A stretch of 64,000 bases of DNA from Erpobdella octoculata (lineage: Eukaryota > Annelida > Clitellata > Hirudinida > Erpobdellidae), in the NCBI GenBank assembly GCA_963978895.1, contig OZ022241.1:5203467-5267466 (forward strand), written 5' to 3'. A program made the position numbers and the translations under genes. How positions within the stretch are numbered: position 1 is the first letter of the stretch; each line of letters begins with the position of its first letter. Shown in pieces: positions 51,755 through 64,000 of this stretch. The notes beneath the pieces are model-generated. The model was not told the origin of the DNA, made no database searches, and saw only the letters and a list, made by a program, of their open reading frames with translations.

Positions 51755-51760
51755 AATAAA
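51755..51760 (+). terminator. Poly(A) signal AATAAA of PHACTR
   Basis: AATAAA 344 bases after the PHACTR stop, in sequence without coding features. A plausible end of the 3' UTR; I cannot exclude a longer one. Confidence 0.5.
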
Positions 51761-51779
51761 GCTTAAATACTGTTGTGAA

Positions 51780-52753
51780 GACAAAATTGTGAGTAGTCGG
51801 ACCGTGCATTCAACGACGAGGGTTCATTCTTTTCTATTTTCATCTCAGAATGCTGTGGTTTTTATACATACAATTTTTATTTTTATTTATTTAACCGAGC
51901 ACACGTGAAAAATAAGATTTTCCAGCAGTCATTGTTAGTTGGCTCTTTCTTATGTGTTTTATTCTTATTTTTTTCTAACTTTTTTTGTTTTAGTGCGTAT
52001 GGTTTGTGACATGTTGAATTTCTTGAAGCAGTGCAGAGTTGATTATTTGTCAATCTAAATTTGATCTGATATGAAAATGGCTAACATCAAAAGTTTACCG
52101 AATTGTTGACTTTTTTTATGAGATGGGTAAAACGTGTTATTTTGGCAAAACTGGGTAGTGACTTTGGTGGAATCGTGGGCTTATGTTGAATTTACTTTGG
52201 GGGGGTTCATCACATTTTTGTTGTTATGTATTCTGTGATCGTGTTGTGATGTGAGCAATTAATAATGACAGGTAGTACGGATTTGTAATGGTTCTGGTAG
52301 TGTTGTTTTAAGACATAGTCTTTAGAAGTGCGACGCTCAAGTCAAAGTAACAAAGTACAACATGATGTCTCTTTTAAGAATATCTCTGGTCCTCTATTAC
52401 CCAGAAACAACTGTTACTTTAGCCGTTGCAATGAGCTCTAGTATTAATGATTTTAGTGATCAATTGGACGGACAGAATAAGGGATGAGTTGACTATAGGA
52501 CAATAGGACAGCTATATTAGCGGTCTATACTTATAAGTCGTGAGTCGGGCTTTTTGAGTATTCAATTCATGAAGTTGTTTATCTAACAATAAAAGCCTTT
52601 TCCACATCAAAAGATTTCTAATGTTTTTAAAACCCCATTAACTTTTAAATTTCTTCTTCGGTTCTGAAGTCGACAACTTCTGCTATGCCGACTGTTAGGT
52701 CGCCTCTCGTGTTTCGCATCAAACTTTGTGGATAGTGCATATATTAAAGACAC
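51780..52753. other. Intergenic region between PHACTR and NAXE
   Basis: No gene seen. AT-rich, without clear repeats. The NAXE promoter should lie toward the right end. Confidence 0.5.
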
Positions 52754-54468
<1,715 letters not shown>

Positions 54469-54788
54469 ATTAAATTTTTTCAGCTGAATAAGCTTTTAAC
54501 GATTTAACAGATTTTTTTTTATGGTTTGTTTGGTTATTGCTTGAGTTTCATTTTTTCACTAATAATAGAAGAATAGCTCTTGAAAAGTCTATATTTGACA
54601 TTATAACTATTTGTCATAATTTGTCATACCATTATTAATGGAAAGATAAGCAGAAATATCACAAAAGTTTTTTGTTTCATCCTATTTGCTTTTATTTCAA
54701 TCTGAATTTCAACGGGCGATTTACGTAATCGGGAAATATAATAAAAATATTTAGAATTAAAACCAAAATCTGAAATATACAGGCATTG

Positions 54789-57700
54789 TCAGCAGATTGT
54801 TCGTGACCTTTTTCCTTGCAAGGTCAAAGGTGGGAGGGTTCTTGCATGTTGCATGCTTTTGACCCTAGCCTGAGTGTCAATGAGTCGGTCCACCTCTGCC
54901 CGATATTCATTGATTGGCTTCATGTTCGTATGAACTGAATCGGTCATTGGTTCGGATTGGAAAACCTGCAAGCAATCAAGTTTTTTCTCACTTTTATTTG
55001 GTGCATTTTACTAATCTATTGCCAAGAGGGATGCCTGAATGAAAAGTAATGAGCTGTCATGAACATAAGTCCACTGGTGGAAAGGTTTAGTTAAATTCAG
55101 CTGTTACAGCTGAGAATCAGCTGAGGTAGGATGTTAACAAGTTTTAATTAATTTTTACTCACCCTTGTGGCATTCTCTCGCGTTCTGCCAAGCTGCTCGA
55201 TGGCCACTCCTTCGGTAAGCTTTATGGCATCGATCTGTGAAAACGGGCAATGATTATATGCCACATGCCATCAAGTTTAAAAGTGGATCCAATTAGAAAA
55301 ATTATTAAGAGAGTCTAGCTGGATAGAATTTTATGCAAACTAACGAAAACGTTTGGGGACACTTTTGAACAACGAGTCACCCGTGCCACTGCGGCTCTAG
55401 CTTAGAACTCTTATTTGGAATATCTAGTCATAACCGCTGACAGATTGACAATAAATCAACTCACCAATGTTGGCATGGGATCGCTTTTAGATATGAGCCC
55501 GGCATCTATTCGTGGTGGATTCAGGCTGGGGAGTATTGTTGACCCTGATAAAGGTTTAATTATGTTATCAATATTTGCAATGATAAAAATATTAAAAGGT
55601 GTGGATGCATGTTTGTGTGGTTGGGCCACATCTTACTAAATCGTTTTGCTTTCTGTTCCTCCTTGTACGTCTTCTTCGGTCGTATGCCAGGGTTGACAAC
55701 CTTAAAGTCTGTGGCAACTCTAGATTCAAAAAATATATTATTATACATATCATTAAAATTTATTTTTGTTATTAAAATATTTTTGTCATTAAAATAATTT
55801 AAATTTTTATTACGATATTATTCTTATTGTTACAAATTTGTAGCTTTTAAATGGAAACTTGAAGCATCGCATCTGCAGCTTATACAGATTCCTAATTTAA
55901 ATTTTATAGTTGTAACATAATATAACATCAAACCTGTTAAGCACCATCTTTTTGGAGAAAGATTTTGAGACCAGCGAAAACTGCATGAATTGTTTTAAAC
56001 AATAATCTATGTAATTACATAAAGTAGAAATGCATGATAGTAATTATAGTGATGATGATAATGATGGTGGTGTAGATGACAATGATAATGGTATTGATGA
56101 TAATGCAGTGGTTTTGCTGATAATGATCCTGGTATTGATATAAAAGAATGTGGTAATGACTACGATAATTAATGACAGTAAGGGTGACGCCACCTTTGTG
56201 ATCGGTGTGGGGATTTTACCCTGGAGGGCGCTATCCAGGCCGTTCTTGTAATCACTGTTGTCAGCATTGGTCGGCGTCGTGTTTTCCAGCATCCACTCGT
56301 TGGTTATCGTTTCGTGTACAGTGCTCTTCGATGCGAATACGTTTAACTGGACGTGCAAATAAATATGTAATTGAACAGTTTTTTTTAAATGTCCATGTTC
56401 CATGTTGTGCTGCAGTTTAATCTGTGTGCTACTCTTTAATCTCCTCAAACAATACCCTATTTGTAAAACAGGATAATCTATCTGTTGTAAACAATTCGGT
56501 ATATATAAAATATTGAGATACTTTATGTTGTAAACAACACTTTATATTGTAAACATAACTCTATATTGTAAACATAACTTTATATCATAAACAATACTTT
56601 ATATTGCAAACAATACTTTATATAGCTAAATATAAAATATTGAGATGCTTTATGTTCTAAACAACACTTTATATTGTAAACATAACTCTATATTGTAAAC
56701 ATAACTTTATATCATAAACAATACTTTATATTGCAAACAATACTTTATATAGTAAACAATACTTAATATTTAAACAATACTTTATATGGTAAACAATACT
56801 TTACAATTTAAACAATTTGTTATATGGTGAACAATACTTTATATCGTAAACAATACTTTATATGGTAAACAATACTTTACAATGTAAACAATTCTTTATA
56901 TGGTGAACAATACTTTATATTGTAAACAATACTTTATATTGTAAACAATACTTTATATTGTAAACAATACTTTATATTGTAAACAATACTTTATATTGTA
57001 AACAATACTTTATATTGTAAACAATACTTTATATTGTAAACAATACTTTATATTGTAAACAATACTTTATATTGTAAACAATATTTTATATTGTAAACTA
57101 TGCATTATGTGGGTGTGTGTGTTCGCTTAGCACATCGGAACTGCTGGTCAAATTTGAAAAAAATTTTGACATGGAAATAGTCTTAATTAAGGAGAAGGTT
57201 TTAGGCCATTCATAATAAAAATCTATTTATTCTTTTGTTTTAAAAAAAAAACTCAAAAAAGCCCAAGCCATGCCCTGTAACCCTGCTAGTTATACAATAT
57301 AATATATTCTCTATTTTAAACAATACTCTAATTATAAAATATAATTATATTTATTATAAGCATATATATTTATATCTATTATAAGCAATAAGACATCACA
57401 CAAACCAACCCCTTGAGAACGCGTTGGGTCGTTCAACTTGGGGTCAACTGCCACATCAGCTTGAAGTTCACCTTTTTTCGTTGGTTTTTTTGAAGCTAAA
57501 AGTTTTTTATTTACATAATTTTTTGTATTTTGCTCTTCGTTTTTGTCTCCCTCGGATGTCTTGGTTGCCTCCGATGTCTTTGTCCCCTGGGATGTCTTGG
57601 TTGCCTTGGAGGTCTTTGTTCCCTGGGATGTCTTGGCTCCCGTGGCTTCGGACTCGCTTTCTTTCTCTGCATCGGTGGCAGACGGTTCATCTTGTGGTCT

Positions 57701-59707
57701 GAAATTATCACTCTTGTGGGTCAGTTAACTATTTTAAAAAGCTGAAAAAAAAAAAATTATCCTTTTTTAACAAAAATCTGTCTCCTTTTGTACAATGAAA
57801 TGGCAAAAGCTCTCGAGCAAGTAAAAAATTTGCACTGCTTTTCCAAACTTGTAAGTCAAAGTTTTTATTTTAACTTGCAATATCATGTTTAATATTAGCT
57901 ATAGGAAGTTAATGTCTAGAAAAGCATTAGAATCTGATTCCATTTTGATTGCTCCATATTTTTTAGACCATTTGATTGATTTAAATGAAGCATATAGGGA
58001 TAGTTATTTATTTATATACCTTTATAGAAAGCTGGTAAAGCTTATAAACTTCTTTCTTATAAAAGAAACAAAGTTTCAGGGTTAATATTTATGGTTTTCA
58101 AACGAACCGGGTCAGGCTTGAAATTTTGGTCTACGAAACAGGCCGGGCCGCGAAAAATTGGCCAGTGCAGTGCTCTAGTCTCGACCATGCAATCTGTATT
58201 TATTGAAAAACTTGAGAAACACCTGATTGACTTTTTTTCTGTTGCATCGAAGCACGTCTTCGAAACAGTGACATCAAATTCCTCTCCTGCTTCTTCACGA
58301 TGCGGAATCGGTACTGTGGCCGGTCTGGTGGCTATGGAACCTGAGCACAGACTGTCCATGGCAAGACAGCATGGTTCTTTAACATTGTCGATAATGTCAG
58401 TGAAATCATACTTTAAAATCATACATCAACTTACTTGTTTTAAATGTCAATTTTGAAAAAAAAATTATCTAAAGTGCCTATTACTAAAATTGTAAACAAA
58501 TTGATTAATTAGGAACGTGAAAAGTGGCGGGTAGTTTTGAACTGTTCAAGTAGAAATGTTTTGAGAGGTCAAAGTTAAGCTGGGTGTAAAAATGGAGTAA
58601 GTAACTAAGTTATGTAACATGGGTGAAAAATACACTGGATACAGGATGTGGCTTAGATGAAGCTGCCAAAGTGCATTTTATTCTTCTTGTAGTGCAGCAA
58701 GTCATCATTTGAAAAGAAATGTAAACAAAACTTGTGTCGAAAGAGATTCACTATATAACAGGAAACCCTGTATTTTAGAGATCCTGTAGTGAGGCAAAGC
58801 CAATTCAATTAATTTTTAGAAACAGGAAAAAGAATGATTAAGTAGTTCTCTCATATAGAAACAATCAAATTTTAAGAATAAAAAGAAGGGACAAAAAAAA
58901 TAAATCTTTGGCAGGACTGGGTGAACCAAGACATGAATTTGTTTGAAGTTAATGTCAGTATACAAAACTTTTTTCAAAATAATTGATGATGATGATGATA
59001 AAGTCCTTGATGCTTGAGATGGTAATTAAAAACTTGAATTCATATAGTTTATAAAAGTTAAAAATCACCTTCATCATCCAAATTATTGAAATAACATGCA
59101 TCAGGTTCTTCGTCTCTTTTTGCATAAAGCCACTAAAATGCATATATGTATTGATAAAGTTTGAAATAATAAACACAATGAAATTTATAAAATATTTTAA
59201 TTAATAGGTACTCTTACTTCACAAGCATGAATGATGTCATCTTTGATTCTAGCAACTGCGTAATTAAAAGTGTTTTTTTCAACAAAGCTGTGCAAAACCA
59301 TACAGTCCACTTTGGTCATAATTTCATTGATGATTTCCGAAACCACCTCCTCTGATTTTTCTCTTTCGATTACGAAATTCCTGTTTTAGCAGAAAACATT
59401 ACGACGTATGGTTGCTCTGATTTTTCATGTTAAAAATGGAAATAAGTTAATTGAAGCATAAATATTACTGAGATAATTGAATTTGAATTTTTAAACTTTA
59501 TGTAGGAATATAAAAAAGTGTTTAGTATGAAATATTTTTTTTAAAGTTTGAAAATAAAAATTAAATCACATTGATAAGAAAATAAATATACCATTCTTCT
59601 TCTGTACATGAAGTGCCAGGAATATAAGTCTTTTGAGCATTAATAATATTGGTGCTAGTAGCAGACGCTTTTCGTTCTAGTCTTGATTTGGATGCGTTTC
59701 TCGACAT
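54789..59707 (-). CDS. C2orf81: C2orf81-like protein
   Basis: Homologue of the poorly studied human C2orf81 (I believe the DUF4639 family). Model: complement join 54789..54965, 55163..55234, 55465..55544, 55637..55700, 56194..56346, 57410..57698, 58223..58376, 59069..59132, 59218..59380, 59592..59707; ten exons, 443 residues. The identity rests on the N-terminal third: TEEEW, EEVVSEIINEIMTKVD, then IIHACEWLYAKRDEE and LDDEEPCCLAMDSLCSGSIA, matching human TEAEW, DVVGDILADLLARVMD, ITEWRFLARDE and EDEEPLACTTDSWAQGSV in order and spacing. Exon 6 codes a Lys/Thr/Ser-rich repeat (TKTSQGTKTSKATKTS). The C-terminal exons (NPPRIDAGLI, AIKLTEGVAIEQLGRTRENA) read as ordered coding sequence but I cannot assign a domain. 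The acceptors of exons 4 and 7 in gene order were chosen to keep phase, and exon 7 (55700) is the weakest. Confidence 0.82.
56505..57105. repeat. 19-bp minisatellite AAACAATACTTTATATTGT
   Basis: About 30 units in a C2orf81-like intron. The right part (56930-57095) is nearly perfect; the left part holds variants and a duplicated larger block (AACACTTTATATTGTAAACA near 56535 and 56660). Confidence 0.95.
58083..58175. mobile_element. TA-flanked inverted-repeat element, copy 3 (partial)
   Basis: In reverse orientation it starts GAGCACTGCACTGGCCAATT next to TA, then GCGGCCCGGCCTGTTTCGTA, matching the left half of copies 1 and 2. The other end is missing. It lies in an intron, 48 bases from the end of the C2orf81-like exon at 58223. 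Confidence 0.6.
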
Positions 59708-60719
59708 AATTTTAGTTAACAAACTGAAATACAACTACTAGAATCTATTTGAACACCGAATAATTACATATGTAAGTTTTGAAAACTTTAATTGCCATGG
59801 TAACGTTTCTGGATTAAAACTAATCGTTGAAACTAATTCATAACAACATTTATACAATTAAATGTTCTTTTTATCATTATTTCGTTTAATCAAAAATTGT
59901 TTTTAATTAAACCGTTTGAAAAAATATAATCATTTGAATGAATATTTTTAATAAAAATAATTTTTTTAACATTTTTTATAATAATTTATTTAAATTGCAT
60001 TACTAAACTATTTAAAACTAACGTTGACTTTTACTTTTTTAATCTGTTTACAATTAGGACCGGTGACCCTCATGCGCGTCGTGTGCTTTTTTTAATTTTT
60101 TTATTAAAATTTGCTCAATCGAAGAATGTTGAAATTTTGTAAAAATTCGGTTTCTTTGTGGTGAGTGGATTTTATGAGACGCTATTGGTGTCGGAAAAAT
60201 TTAACTTTTCTGTTGTTGACGATCAATCTGTTGAAAAGTTGAAAGAGTTTTGAAAACGACTCATAAGTCATAATACTAGACTTATATAGCTAAATATTCT
60301 ACTATAAATAATTTATATAATATAGGTAAATTTTCATAATATGACTAGTACTGTTTGATTTTTCAAAGCATTCAGTCGCACTCAGAAGTAAAATCTATTA
60401 ATAAAATTATAATTGTTTTATTTACTATGTCAATTGTAATTTTAAAATTAAAGAGAACGTTTTTTATAGCAACGATCATCAACATGTTGACCTGTCAATT
60501 TTATTCTTATGTCATTTATTTTTTTTACAACTCATTGCTTGAGATTACCATTTAATTTATGATGACTGATTTCTAATTTGACATATTTTGTTTCCTGATT
60601 TTTAGTTTCAAAAACTTGCTCATTTTTACAGTCTATTGGGGTTGAAATGTACTGCAACACAGGAAACAGTCTGCAAAAACCTTTCTTCAAGGTCCATACA
60701 TTCTCAAATTGTCAAGGAC
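59708..60719. promoter_or_regulatory. Shared upstream region of C2orf81-like gene and TACO1
   Basis: The two genes point away from each other across about 1 kb of AT-rich DNA. Promoters for both should be here. The frame of TACO1 exon 1 stays open upstream to about 60632, where an AG acceptor-like site is seen, so a 5' exon of TACO1 may also lie here. No defined motif recognised. Confidence 0.35.
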
Positions 60720-63260
60720 ATGTTGAATGCCGGCAGAATTCAGATTGAATGCCGGAGAAATGCAGGTCACAGTCATTGGCAAAACATAAAGGCAACGAAA
60801 GGAGCGAAGGATGCTGAGAAGAATAAAATAACCACCGAAATTGCCAGAAAGATTAAGGTAGCTATACAAGGTAAGAAATGCTTTCAAGGTTCGCCAAATG
60901 ATTCGATCCACAAATGTGGAAAAAATTGACCTGTAGTTATGGTGTAATTTTTCTACAGAGTACCATGGATATAACTATCATTAGATATAATGTACTGAAT
61001 TTCGGTACCGACACAATTGCTTATAATAGTACTCCGGCTATAACATATTTCAAATTTATATTTAACATACATGATATAGCGGATGGGGAGTTATTAATAT
61101 TGAATAAAGAATCAATTATTGATGTAATCAGCCTCAGGTTTTGCCCCTATTTAACGATAATGTTGAAACGAGTGCTAGACCGATTAATCAGTAACATTCA
61201 TAATCGGTTAATTAATACGAAAATCGCCATCCCCAATAGTTTGTAGTGCCACACTTGCGAGAAATTATCTTTCTGCACCACCAGCTTCAAGTGTCCCCAC
61301 CGAACAGTGAAGCAGAACAGATCCTCTTAGATCTGTCGTGGCTTTTTGAAAACTAAAACTAGAGAAATGATCTTACTTCTGAAATACAATTTGCTTCAAC
61401 TTTTTTTTTTAACTATTGAAGTTGAAGAGTGTCAGGGGTCCATAAACTTTAACATTTCCAAGAACATTTAGATTTGTTTATGGCCTGCAAATTTTTTAGA
61501 GTATTTTTAAGCTAAATGTGATAAATAAAACCAATAAAAATAAATTACTCATTAAATAAATTACTGATTATTTTTTCACTAAAATCATTACCAAGAATCA
61601 GAAAATAGACAATCGGTATCAGCTCCACGATCAGAAAGTCACTAATATCAAACAAAAGACATTCTTTCTGTCAGCCATATTGAATGAAGCCAGTTGTAAA
61701 CAACTAAATTAAATAAACAAAATTTAATGCATGAATTGAATTTTTTTTAGATAATAGAGTACTGCACAGGCCAATTTTTTGCTGTTTGGCATGCCAAATT
61801 TCCAGACTCAGTCCGTTTTTACACGCATCCCTATACTTGAAGAATCTCACCTTGACTTTAAGTCCGGCCCATTTCAAATCTCGGCTTGGCACTTGCGGTA
61901 CTCTAGTAGACAACATAAAAGCCCAATTATCGGTTTCCAAAATTAAAAAAAAACCGATGTCCATTTTATAAACCGAATCTCAGATTTTCCCAGGTAAAAA
62001 AATGAGAAACCACTGAAAAACTTTAGGGACTGAATCTGTCCAGAGTTTTCAGGTCCTTGTTTACATGGACTATTTTGTTTTGCTGCAATGAGAGCACATT
62101 ATCAAACACAAGATTATTTTAACCAACATTATAATTTTATATACTACTGATAAACTTTTCATTTTTAGAGGGTCAAGGTCAAACAGACCCTAAACTGAAC
62201 ATCCTCCTTGCCAGAGTATTAGAAGAAGGGCGAGCTAAAGATGTACCTGCTGCCACCATGAACAGGGCGGTGGAAAGATTCGTGCGTGGTTCACTTAACT
62301 TTAATAAATGAATAAGAGATTGGAGATTAAGATTTTCAATTTTTAAAATCTTTTAATTACCTTATTCTTTCTTTTCCATTTTAACATCATCTATTTTGCT
62401 TTTTATCTCAGACAAAGGCTAAAGAAAGCAAAGGAAGTCAAATGTTCGTAGAGGGGCGCGCCCTCGGAAGTTGTTCGTTCATCGTTGAGTGCTTCACGGA
62501 TAAGCAAAAATGGATGAGGCAATCCATGTCGCACATTTTCAAAGAATACGGGTATTTGCTGTTGCTTTCCATATTTATTTCTCAGACACGTATGCGTTTT
62601 TCTTGTTTTCTTTACTCTCCAATAATCTGTCTATCTCGAACACCTATTACATCAATACCGTAATTCTTGTCAGAGGCAAACTTTCTGATGGTGGCAGCTG
62701 CAAGCACCTGTTCTCTCACAAAGGTGTAATCTATGTAACGCCTTTCATATCTACCGGCAACACCGAGACAAAGCAGAGTCTGAGCCACGACAAGGCCCTC
62801 GAACTGGCCATAGAAGCAGGAGCTGAGGATGTGGTGGAGGACGTAGATGAATTAGATGAGCCAATTTTTAAGGTGATCATTTTTTAGCCTTAAAGTACAT
62901 GTGGCTGGTAATATTTCATACAAAATGGTTGAGCAAATGTTTTGTCGGCTACATACACCGGTCTACATGCTGTTTTAATTTACTGTATCTTCCAATCAGT
63001 TTAATAAATTAATAATTATTTTACTTGAAAACTTATAGTTTCTGTGTGACCCAAAAGATCTCCATCAAGTAAGGGAAGCTCTCAAGGCAGTGTCCATCAC
63101 TCCACGAGATGCAAGATTGGAATACATTCCCGATTCTTGTGTGACTTTCGATGCTGACAATCTTTCCATTGCCATGGATATGATTGAAGACCTTCAAGAA
63201 CTTGAGGGCGTAGTAGCGGTCTATCACAACATCGAGTCTGCAGAAGGCGAAGAAGAATGA
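60720..63260 (+). CDS. TACO1: TACO1/YebC-family mitochondrial translational activator
   Basis: YebC-family proteins aid translation; animal TACO1 acts in mitochondria on COX1 synthesis. Model: join 60720..60870, 62169..62281, 62412..62551, 62674..62872, 63039..63260; five exons, 274 residues (human 297). Marks: NAGHSHWQNIKATKGAKDAE at the N terminus (family AGHNKWSKVRHIKGPKD), KLNILLARVLEEGRAKDVP, FSHKGVIYVTP, LELAIEAGAEDVVEDVDE, LKAVSITPRDARLEYIP and end VVAVYHNIE. Start taken at the first in-frame ATG; the short leader (MLNAGRIQIECRR) is basic, as for a mitochondrial presequence, but the real start may lie in an upstream exon. Intron 1 (1.3 kb) carries an inverted-repeat element at 61757. 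Confidence 0.92.
61757..61903. mobile_element. TA-flanked inverted-repeat element, copy 4
   Basis: Left end GAGTACTGCACAGGCCAATT, right end in reverse GAGTACCGCAAGTGCC, each bordered by TA. The 147-bp element keeps the CGGCCCATTT-type core in worn form. It is the clearest case for TA target duplication in this family. Confidence 0.68.
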
Positions 63261-63714
63261 GATCTGAATGCGAGTGATTTCAGGAAGAACAAAGTTAAGA
63301 AAATGAGAGTTATGCATGTCCTACGACTTGATAACAATCATTTTGAAACGATTTTTCATTTTGTTCTTGCTGACAATGTCTAAGATGTAGCAGAGAATCA
63401 ATACATGTAACATGTAACTGATATAAAAGTTGCGAGCATTGTGGAGATTTTAAATCATTCAACTTTGGCATGAGTTCAAAGCTTGTTTTATGTTTTACAG
63501 TTTTGTTAAGATATTGAAGTGAACTTTTGTGTGGCGAAATCATGATTTTCTTCTTCACGGTTAAACGATTTTGCTTGCATTTTCAAAATGTAAACAAAAA
63601 TTCAAAAGCAAGGTGGTATTTGAGTATTTTTATTGTTAAAATTCCTAGATTGATTTTTTTTACGACAGATGATAAGTAAAATATCTACAAACTAATGCAT
63701 CACTAATCAAATCA
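63261..63714. other. Region between convergent gene ends
   Basis: No gene supported. Should hold the 3' UTRs of TACO1 and of the minus-strand gene that ends at 63715. Confidence 0.5.
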
Positions 63715-63927
63715 CTACACTGGCTTATTTGATTGGTCAGGGACTTCTGCAGCATCTGGGGTTTCACTGGCTGCATCTGGGTATCTCTGAGTCTCTTGGT
63801 ACAGCTCGAAAAGCTGTCCAACCTGAACTTCTGATAGCTTTGAAATGTGATCTTCTGTCAGTCCAAGTCCTAATTTTTCATTGGTAACCGTGCCCCCGAG
63901 TTGCTTAGCGAGTGTGTTAGCATATTT
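63715..63927 (-). CDS. Terminal exon of an unrecognised gene
   Basis: On the minus strand an acceptor (TTTGTTTCAG) at 63928 opens into 70 codons and a stop at 63715; the rest of the gene lies beyond the window. The peptide begins KYANTLAKQLGGTVTNEKLG, then LGLTEDHISKLSEVQVGQLF and ELYQETQ, and ends in a Pro/Asp/Ala-rich tail. It is predicted helical and soluble. G+C and codon use look coding, like its neighbours. I cannot assign a family. The previous exon may include the codons just beyond 63940, where an intron must begin. Confidence 0.6.
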   Translation of the reverse strand, partial: KYANTLAKQLGGTVTNEKLGLGLTEDHISKLSEVQVGQLFELYQETQRYPDAASETPDAAEVPDQSNKPV

Positions 63928-64000
63928 CTGAAACAAATGTGAAAGTTGAATAATAGAGATCAACTAGCCATTCTTAAAATGTTAACGATGCAACAAAAGC

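Noticed and set aside
57511..57711. Arg/Pro-rich minus-strand frame (QPRHPREQRPPRQ)
   Set aside because: Wrong frame of C2orf81-like exon 57410-57698; the frame joined to its neighbours by splice phase reads TKTSQGTKTS.

Overview
This is a window of nuclear DNA from an animal, most likely an AT-rich invertebrate; I cannot place it further. The genes have many short exons with GT/AG introns of about 60 to 3000 bases. Two products are families I know only from animals (PHACTR-like and PACSIN/syndapin-like). Non-coding DNA is full of microsatellites, minisatellites, hAT transposon relics, tRNA-derived SINEs and TA-flanked inverted-repeat elements. One 200-base run of N is an assembly gap. All gene models were built by reading splice sites and phases by eye; each multi-exon CDS below keeps an open frame and sums to whole codons.

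Layout. 0.2-2.7 kb: SAR1 GTPase (-). 2.7-6.9 kb: non-coding DNA with hAT remains, including one element with an intact 8-bp target duplication. 7.0-16.6 kb: first SLC7 light-chain amino acid transporter (-), its introns swollen by arrays such as a 1.1-kb (TATAATAA)n. 16.6-25.4 kb: gap and repeats, including a hAT inserted in a TA-flanked inverted-repeat element. 25.4-27.3 kb: an odd HSP70-like gene (+) coding only a nucleotide-binding domain behind a signal peptide, with worn ATP motifs. 28.7-33.1 kb: second SLC7 paralogue (-), followed at 35.1 kb by a dead copy of its first exon. 35.9-40.2 kb: PACSIN/syndapin (-). 41.0-43.5 kb: unrecognised disordered protein ending in a CaaX-like CLVI (+). 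44.3-51.4 kb: PHACTR (+). 52.8-54.5 kb: NAXE (+). 54.8-59.7 kb: C2orf81-like gene (-), tail to tail with NAXE. 60.7-63.3 kb: TACO1/YebC (+). 63.7 kb: terminal exon of an unrecognised gene (-).

The genes do not form one pathway. SAR1 (COPII budding), PACSIN (membrane curvature and endocytosis), PHACTR (actin and PP1) and the two transporters share a broad membrane/cytoskeleton theme, but that is normal gene mixing in an animal chromosome. The least expected items are the degenerate NBD-only HSP70-like gene and the CaaX-ended orphan. The transporter locus also shows recent duplication and decay. I found no CRISPR array, operon or prokaryote-type defence system.
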